Shown: in pieces, positions 1 to 4,693 of the stretch
How the letters are laid out: every line of letters begins with the position of its first letter
Numbering within the stretch: position 1 is the stretch's first letter
Assembly (NCBI GenBank): GCA_016867955.1
Contig: VGIE01000177.1
Span: 1-5,580 of the forward strand
DNA length: 5,580 bases
Reading direction: 5' to 3'
Source: Betaproteobacteria bacterium
GTDB lineage: Bacteria > Pseudomonadota > Gammaproteobacteria > Burkholderiales > SG8-39
Position numbers and translations under genes: made by a program
Notes under the pieces: generated by a model
Database searches by the model: none
The model's input: only the letters and a program-made list of their open reading frames with translations
What the model was told of the DNA's origin: nothing

Positions 1-531
1 CAGCGCCGCCGCGGTCGGCTCGTTGATGATGCGCTTGACTTCGAGGCCGGCAATGCGGCCGGCGTCCTTGGTCGCCTGCCGCTGCGAGTCGTTGAAGTAT
101 GCCGGCACCGTGATCACGGCTTCCGTAACTTCCTCGCCAAGGTAGTCCTCGGCGGTCTTCTTCATCTTGCGCAGCACCTGGGCGGACACTTCCTGGGGCG
201 CGATCTTCTTGCCGCGGACTTCCACCCAGGCGTCGCCGTTATCGGCCTTGATGATGCTGAAGGGCATCAGGTCGATGTCCTTCTGGACTTCCTTTTCCTC
301 GTAGCGGCGGCCGATCAGGCGCTTCACCGCGTAGAGGGTGTTCTTTGCGTTGGTGACAGCCAGGCGCTTGGCCGAGGCGCCCACCAGCACTTCGGTGTCG
401 TCCTGGTAGGCGACGATGGAGGGAGTGGTGCGCGCGCCCTCCGAGTTCTCGATGACCTTGGGCTTGCCGCCCTCCATGATGGCGACGCAGGAGTTCGTCG
501 TCCCGAGGTCAATGCCGATTATTTTGCCCAT
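1..531 (-). CDS. dnaK: Chaperone protein DnaK (Hsp70), N-terminal 177 residues, cut by the window edge
   Basis: Cytosolic ATP-dependent Hsp70 chaperone that binds unfolded segments and works with DnaJ and GrpE. Only the first part of the nucleotide-binding domain is present; a full DnaK is about 640 residues. The protein begins MGKIIGIDLGTTNSCVAIME, with the phosphate-1 loop GIDLGTTNS at residues 6-14. Residues matching E. coli catalytic and allosteric positions are K70 (YAVKRLIG), P143 (ITVPAYFNDSQ), R151 and E171 (INEPTAAAL). The ATG at 531 is preceded on the minus strand by a purine-rich GGAAAGG ribosome site. The gene lies 151 bases downstream of grpE and has its own sigma-32 promoter in that gap, so it can be transcribed with grpE or alone. 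The sequence resembles betaproteobacterial DnaK. Nothing in the visible part is broken. Confidence 0.98.
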   Translation of the reverse strand, partial: MGKIIGIDLGTTNSCVAIMEGGKPKVIENSEGARTTPSIVAYQDDTEVLVGASAKRLAVTNAKNTLYAVKRLIGRRYEEKEVQKDIDLMPFSIIKADNGDAWVEVRGKKIAPQEVSAQVLRKMKKTAEDYLGEEVTEAVITVPAYFNDSQRQATKDAGRIAGLEVKRIINEPTAAAL

Positions 532-586
532 GATCCTTTCCTTTTGTCTTGACTAATGTTGCGGGACATACGGGCCGCAGTTTTCC

Positions 587-603
587 GACCAATCCCCTTG
601 GTC
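587..603 (-). other. Small hairpin in the dnaK leader
   Basis: The minus-strand RNA would read GACCAA, loop GGGGA, UUGGUC: a perfect 6-bp stem with a 5-base loop, inside the leader between the sigma-32 promoter and the dnaK start. No U-run follows on the minus strand, so it does not look like an intrinsic terminator. A role in mRNA stability or thermosensing is only a guess, and such a short stem can arise by chance. Confidence 0.3.
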
Positions 604-643
604 CCGATAAGCCTTTGAGTTCAGCGAATTGGCGATGATGCGA

Positions 644-671
644 ATATGGGGGCGGCGGCCCTTGCTTCAAG
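644..671 (-). promoter_or_regulatory. Sigma-32 heat-shock promoter for dnaK
   Basis: On the minus strand a -35 element CTTGAAG (665-671) is followed after 13 bases by a -10 element CCCCATAT (644-651). The known sigma-32 (RpoH) consensus is CTTGAAA and CCCCATNT with a spacer of roughly 11-16 bases, so only the last -35 base differs. It lies 12 bases beyond the grpE stop and about 113 bases before the dnaK ATG, giving a predicted leader near 105 bases. It would let dnaK be made independently of grpE under heat stress. Confidence 0.85.
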
Positions 672-682
672 CGCGTTGCGGA

Positions 683-1234
683 TCAAGCGTCCCTGGCCAT
701 GGACACGGTGACCAGCGCCGGTCGGACCACGCGCTCGTGCAGCAGGTAGCCCTTCTGCAGCACGTTGATCACGGTGTTGGGCTCCTTCTCCGAGGGCAGC
801 ATGCTGATGGCCTGATGCCGGTGCGGGTCGAATCTTTCGCCCACAGGGTTGATCTCCCTGAGCATGGCCTTGTCGAACACCGAGGCCAGCTGCTTGAGCG
901 TCAGCTCCACGCCCGATTTCAAGGCGTCAAGGGTGGCGTTCTCGGTGGCAAGCGCAGCTTCCAGGCTGTCCCTGACCGGAAGCAGCTGGGCGGCCAGCGA
1001 CTCGACGGCAAACTTGTGCGCCTTGGTCACATCCTCCTGCGCGCGCCGGCGCATGTTTTCGGTCTCCGCCTTGGCGCGCAGCCAGTTGTCGAGGTTTTCC
1101 TCGGCCTTGGCGAGGGCGGCGGCGAGCTGCTCTTCCAGGCTGGGGGGCGCGGCGGTCTGGGGAGTGTCAGGCGAGGCCGCGACTGAAGGGGCCTCCGCGC
1201 CGGGTTCGGCGGGCGTTTCGGGAGCTTGCGACAT
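683..1234 (-). CDS. grpE: GrpE nucleotide exchange factor (Hsp70 cofactor)
   Basis: GrpE is a cytosolic homodimer that releases ADP from DnaK. The 183-residue protein starts MSQAPETPAE. It has a disordered Ala/Pro/Glu-rich tail (residues 1-32), a long charged helix expected to form the dimer coiled coil (about 33-75, with LDNWLRAKAETENMRRRAQED), a helical bundle (76-127), and the C-terminal beta-wing with the family signature from FDPHRHQAISMLP (135-147) through NVLQKGYLLHERVVRPALVTV (157-177). Length is normal. The ATG at 1234 is chosen because a longer TTG start at 1315 would fall inside the -35 box of its own promoter. The Shine-Dalgarno before 1234 is weak. The gene sits immediately upstream of dnaK, the usual order, and is under sigma-32 control. 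Confidence 0.96.
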   Translation of the reverse strand: MSQAPETPAEPGAEAPSVAASPDTPQTAAPPSLEEQLAAALAKAEENLDNWLRAKAETENMRRRAQEDVTKAHKFAVESLAAQLLPVRDSLEAALATENATLDALKSGVELTLKQLASVFDKAMLREINPVGERFDPHRHQAISMLPSEKEPNTVINVLQKGYLLHERVVRPALVTVSMARDA

Positions 1235-1288
1235 GGGAAGGTGTTGAGGAACCGGTTGAATTTGCTGGTTTTTTCTTGTCCAACCGGG

Positions 1289-1316
1289 ACATGGGGCCGA
1301 AATCCCCGGATTCAAG
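1289..1316 (-). promoter_or_regulatory. Sigma-32 heat-shock promoter for grpE
   Basis: On the minus strand a -35 element CTTGAAT (1310-1316) is followed after 13 bases by CCCCATGT (1289-1296), a full match to the sigma-32 -10 consensus CCCCATNT. Transcription would begin near 1282, giving a leader of about 48 bases before the grpE ATG at 1234. This fixes the grpE start, because any start upstream of about 1282 would not be on the transcript. No CIRCE inverted repeat (the HrcA operator) is seen nearby, so control appears to be by RpoH. Confidence 0.88.
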
Positions 1317-1772
1317 AGCGCCCCGCAAAAAAGAAGCCATCCCGCCGGGTCGGGAGGGACGGGGTAAGCCCCTTGAGGCCGCCGATTTTAGGCTTTGGCG
1401 ATCGCTGATGCAGCCCGCTTCCCGCCGGTACCCTCTTTTGGGGTTCCCAGACGCAATCAACCGGGGGCAAAGTGAAGAATCCAAGGGGTCCGATCAGCCG
1501 ATGTGCAGGTCGCGGAATCGGTTACATCAATGACAGTATTGTTGATGCTTACCTACTATGGGTGCCGATATAGATTTGAAAAAGTTCGTATTGTACTGGC
1601 ACATAGGAGTGGCTCGCCCCGACCGCGGCAAAGTGGGGTTGGTGCGCTGCCGCCTCAGTACAGACGCAGGTCAGAGATTGATGTCAGCTACACCGCCAAA
1701 ACCCAGACCAAGTCCGCAATTGGTGAAGCCTGGAGCGCCCGCGTCGTCAGGCCGACACGCTATCTCGTATAG
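1317..1772. other. Intergenic region without a convincing gene
   Basis: This stretch of about 455 bases separates the heat-shock unit from the LuxR remnant. Open frames on both strands have biased composition (Arg/Pro/Ser-rich) and no recognisable motif. The part at about 1515-1600 is visibly AT-richer than its surroundings and holds a possible plus-strand promoter. The plus-strand frame that leads into the LuxR remnant is open from 1503 to a TAG at 1770. Its translation is not recognisable, so it may be a more degraded N-terminal part of that gene or plain noncoding DNA. No tRNA, IS end or CRISPR is seen. Confidence 0.6.
1530..1559 (+). promoter_or_regulatory. Possible sigma-70-type promoter in the AT-richer patch
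   Basis: ATGACA (1530-1535, five of six bases matching TTGACA), an 18-base spacer, then TACTAT (1554-1559, four of six matching TATAAT). It points toward the LuxR remnant about 215 bases downstream and lies in the most AT-rich part of the gap. It may be the original promoter of that gene. The support is motif resemblance only. Confidence 0.3.
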
Positions 1773-2069
1773 CGCCGCACTCGATACGCCGCGCGGGACG
1801 CGTTTTTCGACAGCATGCTAGAAGGTGTTGCCGTCCGGCGGGAGGTTCACAGCATCGTGATGCTCTGGCGCCGCGTGTCCAGTCTCTGCCTGCCGCGCCG
1901 GCAGTCGCAGGTGTGTTTTCACCTGGCCAATGGCCTGAGCTACCCGGATATCGCGCGCTAGCTGGGCATATTCGTCAATGCCGTGGTCAGGCATGTGCCC
2001 GAGCTGTACGGGCGGCTCGGCGTGCATCCCAGCGCGGAACTTTGCCAGCGGCTGGAGCGCAGCGACTGA
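1773..2069 (+). pseudogene. Remnant of a LuxR-type helix-turn-helix transcriptional regulator, broken by an amber codon
   Basis: One plus-strand frame ending at a TGA (2067-2069) encodes a LuxR/GerE DNA-binding domain: LPRRQSQVCFHLANGLSYPD then IAR, a TAG at 1959-1961, then LGIFVNAVVRHVPELYGRLG and VHPSAEL. This follows the family pattern (L-x-PRE-x-QV-x-x-LAxGLS-x-x-EIA-x-x-LGIS-x-x-TV-x-x-H-x-x-x-x-Y-x-KLGV-x-x-R-x-EL). The TAG replaces a residue in the HTH that is commonly Glu, Arg or Lys. A glutamate codon GAG would need one base change. Other departures are Phe for the usual Ser in LGIS and Pro where Arg/Lys is common. Upstream the frame carries DAFFDSMLEG and an in-frame ATG at 1815, then meets another TAG at 1770. 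No N-terminal sensory or receiver domain is recognisable. The frame is readable otherwise, so decay looks recent. It converges on the lactonase gene and may once have regulated the neighbouring locus. Confidence 0.7.
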
Positions 2070-2102
2070 GCGTGACAGGCGCGATTCCCACGCCGAACGA
2101 AG

Positions 2103-3017
2103 CTATGCCGAAAACGGCAGCTGCAGCCCCGCTTCATGCCAGGCCAGCGCGACCAGCATGCCGCGATGGCCAAAGGTGACGAACATCGTCTTGCGGTCGG
2201 CGCCGCCGAATGCCAGATTGGTGACGAAGAGCTCCGGCAGCGGATGATGGCGTGCCCAGCCGCCATCGGGCGAGACCTCGGTGATGCCACCGTTGAACAG
2301 CGTGCCAATGCAGATCTTTCCCGATACGGTGACCTTGAGGCTGTCGAAGCCCTGCGGTCTGTCGCTGCCGCAGAGAAATTGCGCACCATAGATGGCCGGC
2401 CAGTCGCGCTTCGACAGCTCGCCCGGTCCGGTGATGTCCCAGGCGAACAGACGCGAGGTCTGGGTTTCGGAGGCGTAGAGGCGTTTCCCGTCTGGTGAAA
2501 GCCCGATGCCGTTCGGCCCCACCATGTGCGGGACCACGCGCCGGATCTCGCTGCCGTCGCTTCTGGCCCAGTAGATGCAGGGCCGGTCGTCGGGGTTGCG
2601 CGGCATCTTGCAGTAGTCGGTGAACCAGAAATTCCCGTCGGCGTCGAAGGCAAGGTCATTGGGACCGTTCAGCGGTTCGCCGTCGCAGCGGTCGTACAGG
2701 CGCTCGAACCTGCCCGTGTCGGGATTCACCACTTCGATGCGTCCGCCGGTGTAGTTCGTCGGCGGCAGCACGGGACGCCAGCCTCCCGCATCGTCTCTCG
2801 TGTATTCGCTGCCGCCGTTGTTGGTGACGAACACCCGCCCGCCCGGGCCCATAGCCGCGCCGTTGGGTCCGCCGCCGAGGGTGGCGATGACCTGCCGCCC
2901 GCCCTTCGCGGTCACGCGCGTCAGCGTGCCGCGGCCCATTTCGACCACCAGCACGCTGCCATCGGACAGCGCGATCGGGCCCTCCGGAAAGGCGAGATCG
3001 GCGTTGACGATGCGCAT
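2103..3017 (-). CDS. SMP-30/gluconolactonase family protein (probable lactonase)
   Basis: A 304-residue protein of the SMP-30/gluconolactonase/LRE-like six-bladed beta-propeller family; members are metal-dependent enzymes that hydrolyse sugar or other lactones. Visible family features, in order, are FPEGP (metal ligand E12), EPLNGPNDLAFDADGNFWFTD (N120 at the substrate-side Asn), VGPNGIGLSPDGKRLYASET (metal ligand N169) and PQGFDSLKVTVSGKICIGTL (D225 as likely metal ligand and base), then NGGITEVSPDGG. The first three assignments follow human SMP30 (E18, N103, N154), and D225 stands in for D204. No signal peptide is seen, so it is probably cytosolic. The ATG at 3017 has a GAGG site 7 bases before it and starts 4 bases after the stop of the SnoaL gene upstream, so translation is probably coupled. 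The substrate cannot be told from sequence. Confidence 0.9.
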   Translation of the reverse strand: MRIVNADLAFPEGPIALSDGSVLVVEMGRGTLTRVTAKGGRQVIATLGGGPNGAAMGPGGRVFVTNNGGSEYTRDDAGGWRPVLPPTNYTGGRIEVVNPDTGRFERLYDRCDGEPLNGPNDLAFDADGNFWFTDYCKMPRNPDDRPCIYWARSDGSEIRRVVPHMVGPNGIGLSPDGKRLYASETQTSRLFAWDITGPGELSKRDWPAIYGAQFLCGSDRPQGFDSLKVTVSGKICIGTLFNGGITEVSPDGGWARHHPLPELFVTNLAFGGADRKTMFVTFGHRGMLVALAWHEAGLQLPFSA

Positions 3018-3021
3018 GGCG

Positions 3022-3432
3022 CTACCTCACGATGCCGGATTTTCCCGCGACAAAGGTGATGTTGCGCTGTTTGAATTTCCATTCACTGTTCACGCGCACC
3101 AGCTTGTCGTCGTATTCGCCCATGACGCGCGGGGTGATGCCTTCGACGATGTTGAAGGAGAGCACGTACATGCGCAGCCGCGCGGTATCGCCTTCGCCGT
3201 CGATCAGCGCATTGCACACCCAGTGGCGGCCGCGATAAGTGCCCTTGGCAGCGTTCTCCACCATGGCCACCAGAGCCGCGCGCCCCTTGGCGATGGTCTT
3301 GCCGTCGATGTTGAGCTCACCGTCGCCGGTGAAGGTGTCGGCCCAGTCGTTGGCCTGGGCGTGGTCCATGGCCATGTTGTAGCGCGAGACGAGATCGTTG
3401 ATAGCCTGCTTGTCGGCCAGTGAGTGCGGCAT
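3022..3432 (-). CDS. SnoaL/NTF2-like protein, copy A (possible dehydratase or isomerase)
   Basis: A 136-residue single-domain alpha+beta cone protein of the SnoaL/NTF2-like superfamily, which includes steroid isomerase, scytalone dehydratase, BaiE and ring-hydroxylating dioxygenase small subunits. The N-terminal helix carries DLVSRYNMAMDH (Y18, D23) and is followed by WADTFTGDGEL (30-40), GRHWVCNALIDGEG (69-82), ARLRMYVL and VMGEYDDKLVRVNSEWKFKQR (103-123). Y18, D23 and H70 have nearly the same spacing as the Tyr-Asp-His triad I recall for BaiE (Y30, D35, H83), suggesting a base-catalysed dehydratase or isomerase rather than a purely structural role. The start has a strong GGAGGAG site. It lies 133 bases downstream of paralogue B and 4 bases upstream of the lactonase. 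A dioxygenase beta subunit is less likely because no alpha subunit is present. Substrate unknown. Confidence 0.85.
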   Translation of the reverse strand: MPHSLADKQAINDLVSRYNMAMDHAQANDWADTFTGDGELNIDGKTIAKGRAALVAMVENAAKGTYRGRHWVCNALIDGEGDTARLRMYVLSFNIVEGITPRVMGEYDDKLVRVNSEWKFKQRNITFVAGKSGIVR

Positions 3433-3437
3433 GGCTG

Positions 3438-3444
3438 CTCCTCC
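3438..3444 (-). promoter_or_regulatory. Strong ribosome binding site for SnoaL copy A
   Basis: GGAGGAG on the minus strand, 5 bases before the ATG at 3432. It is the best Shine-Dalgarno match in the window and supports that start and separate, efficient initiation despite the 133-base gap to the upstream gene. Confidence 0.75.
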
Positions 3445-3565
3445 ATTGAAAATCGCCGATCAACGACAGGCTGATCGACGATGCATCAATGCTAGCAGGC
3501 TTTCGGAGGGCGCTCGCGGGTCCGGTTGCCATCGCGGCTTCGCATCCGTCAGCCGCGGATGGACC

Positions 3566-4003
3566 TCAGCGGACCGCGGGAATGCCCTTCAGGCCGCCGT
3601 CGGTGAATGACTTGCCGGCGCAGAAACTGACGTTGCGCACCTTGAATTTCCACTGGCCGTTTTCCTTGACCAGCGTGTCGTCGTACTCGCCCATGACGTA
3701 GGGGTCCAGGCCGTTGATGATGGCAATCGCCAGCACGTACATGCGCAGTCTCGCCTGGTTACCTTCACCTTCGATCAGCGCATTGCAGACCCAGTGACGA
3801 GACTTGTATCCCGAAGCCTTGGCCTTGTTGACGAAGTCCATGCGGCCCTGCCGGCCCTTGCACTGGGTGCGGCCGTCAACGCGCAGCTCACCGTCTTCGA
3901 CGAATGTGTCGGCCCAGGCTTCGGCCTCATGGTGGTCAATGGTGAAGTTGTAGCGTGCGGTCAGTTCCGTGATGGCCTGTTTTTCTTCTAGTGAAAGCGG
4001 CAT
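3566..4003 (-). CDS. SnoaL/NTF2-like protein, copy B (paralogue of copy A)
   Basis: A 145-residue protein of the same fold and family as its downstream neighbour. A gapless hand alignment gives about 77 identical residues over 136 (roughly 57%). It keeps Y18, D23 and H70 at the same positions (ELTARYNFTIDHH; KSRHWVCNALIEGEG), with WADTFVEDGEL (30-40) and VMGEYDDTLVKENGQWKFKVR (103-123). The main differences are in residues 51-69 and 91-100, likely lining the pocket, and a 9-residue C-terminal extension (FTDGGLKGIPAVR in place of GIVR). The ATG at 4003 follows a GAGGAG site (4011-4016) at good spacing. It is the first gene of the leftward unit. Tandem duplication followed by divergence suggests that the copies act on related intermediates or form a heteromer; the exact reaction is unknown. 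Confidence 0.85.
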   Translation of the reverse strand: MPLSLEEKQAITELTARYNFTIDHHEAEAWADTFVEDGELRVDGRTQCKGRQGRMDFVNKAKASGYKSRHWVCNALIEGEGNQARLRMYVLAIAIINGLDPYVMGEYDDTLVKENGQWKFKVRNVSFCAGKSFTDGGLKGIPAVR

Positions 4004-4081
4004 GGCGGTGCTCCTCGGTTGGTGAATGAGGGGGAGGGGGAAACACTAACATGAGGCGTCGGCAACCGCCAGATCGAAATA

Positions 4082-4143
4082 CGGCGACCCGCGGGCGTGA
4101 CCGCGGCAAGTCGCCGATCTATACTTGCAGGCGCTATCGGCGA
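4082..4143. promoter_or_regulatory. Trio of inverted half-sites in the divergent promoter region (candidate operators)
   Basis: CGGCGAC at 4082-4088 is the exact reverse complement of GTCGCCG at 4110-4116. TCGCCGAT at 4111-4118 is the exact reverse complement of ATCGGCGA at 4136-4143. The three sites share the core CGGCGA and lie about 26-28 bases apart, in alternating orientation, between the leftward SnoaL operon (start 4003) and the rightward cupin gene (start 4188). The second pair brackets a possible -10 box. A shared regulator binding here would control both units. The motif is GC-rich, so chance occurrence is possible. Confidence 0.4.
4097..4125 (+). promoter_or_regulatory. Possible sigma-70-type promoter for the cupin-dehydrogenase unit
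   Basis: GTGACC (4097-4102, four of six bases matching TTGACA), a 17-base spacer, then TATACT (4120-4125, five of six matching TATAAT). It is the only good -10 box in the divergent region. The predicted leader before the cupin ATG at 4188 is about 55 bases. The -10 lies between the arms of the 8-bp inverted repeat at 4111-4143, a classic place for repressor binding. No comparable leftward promoter could be picked. Confidence 0.4.
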
Positions 4144-4187
4144 ACGCGCGCCGAGCATGAACAGATCGCACCGAGGAAGGGGGGCCG

Positions 4188-4652
4188 ATGAATGCATTCA
4201 GCGATGTCCTGGCGGCGCAGCAGACGCTGGTGGTGCAGGGCAACGACATCCCGTGGGTCAAGGGCCCGGGATGGGAGCGTCGCATCCTGCAGGCCCGGGT
4301 GAAGGACAACATCCTCGTGACCCAGGACCGTTTCCACCCGGGTTTCAAATACGGGCTGCATCGCCACCTGGCGCCGGTGATGGGTTATACGCTGAAGGGG
4401 GCCTGGAGCCATGAGGCCAGCAATTTTCCCTATGTGGCCGGCTCCTACATTTACGAGCAGCTCGGCAATCTGCATCGCTTCTACAACGGCCCCGAAATTT
4501 CAGAAGTTATCTATGTGTAGTTCGGCGATGTCGAGAACATCGCCGCGGACGGCAAGACGGTGACCAGCCGCAGCTCTGTTTCCAGCGACCTGGCCGCATA
4601 CTTCCAGCGTTGCGAGGAGCAGGGTATTGCCCGGCCCAATATTCTTGGATGA
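4188..4652 (+). pseudogene. Cupin protein (ChrR / 2,4'-dihydroxyacetophenone dioxygenase-like) interrupted by an in-frame amber codon
   Basis: The frame from the ATG at 4188 (after a GAGGAAGGGGGG ribosome site) to the TGA at 4650-4652 spans 154 codons, with TAG as codon 111 (4518-4520). Before it lies a cupin barrel: RFHPGFKYGLHRHLAPVMGY (H58 and H60 as metal ligands), TLKGAWSHEASNFPYVAGSY, IYEQLGNLHRF (E90, H96) and SEVIYV. After it the same frame continues plausibly as FGDVENIAADGKTV through DLAAYFQRCEEQGIARPNI, much like C-termini of DAD-type cupins. These proteins bind Fe(II) or a similar metal; some cleave carbon-carbon bonds oxidatively, others are regulatory. As written it makes a 110-residue product lacking the last strands. 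It could be a recent nonsense mutation, a sequencing error, or readthrough. A single C-to-T change from CAG (Gln) would explain it. Confidence 0.75.
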
Positions 4653-4678
4653 CAGATTCGTCTTCGGTTCGGGCTAGC

Positions 4679-4684
4679 GAAGGA
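4679..4684 (+). promoter_or_regulatory. Ribosome binding site that decides the dehydrogenase start
   Basis: GAAGGA, 9 bases before the GTG at 4694. The competing in-frame ATG at 4649 overlaps the cupin stop as ATGA but has no purine-rich site in front of it (AATATTCTTGG), so the GTG is preferred. Confidence 0.6.
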
Positions 4685-4693
4685 ATACGGCAA

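Noticed and set aside
629..1186. Plus-strand open frame of 185 codons opposite grpE
   Set aside because: It is a shadow of grpE. The minus-strand translation carries the GrpE signature and promoter; the plus-strand one has no motif.
1235..1315. Longer grpE from a TTG at 1315
   Set aside because: The TTG lies within the -35 box of the sigma-32 promoter, upstream of the predicted transcript start, and the added 27 residues do not look like GrpE.
1323..1360. GC-rich hairpin followed by a T-run on the minus strand as a terminator
   Set aside because: The arms are only about 4 bp, the T-run starts about 10 bases after them, and no minus-strand gene lies upstream in the window to be terminated.
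2070..2102. Bidirectional terminator between the LuxR remnant and the lactonase
   Set aside because: Only 4-5-bp GC arms (GCGTG and CACGC) with a long loop and no T-run on either strand.
1958..2659. Minus-strand open frame of 233 codons overlapping the lactonase
   Set aside because: Ser/Arg/Pro-rich out-of-frame shadow of the SMP-30 gene with no motif.
3433..3565. A separate promoter or small gene between the two SnoaL copies
   Set aside because: Only a 6-bp CGATCA/TGATCG repeat with a 9-base loop is visible; no convincing promoter boxes and no frame with a motif. The gap is best read as an operon spacer.
4028..4043. G-run stretch as a G-quadruplex
   Set aside because: Only two G5 tracts are adjacent; four tracts are needed for a simple intramolecular quadruplex.
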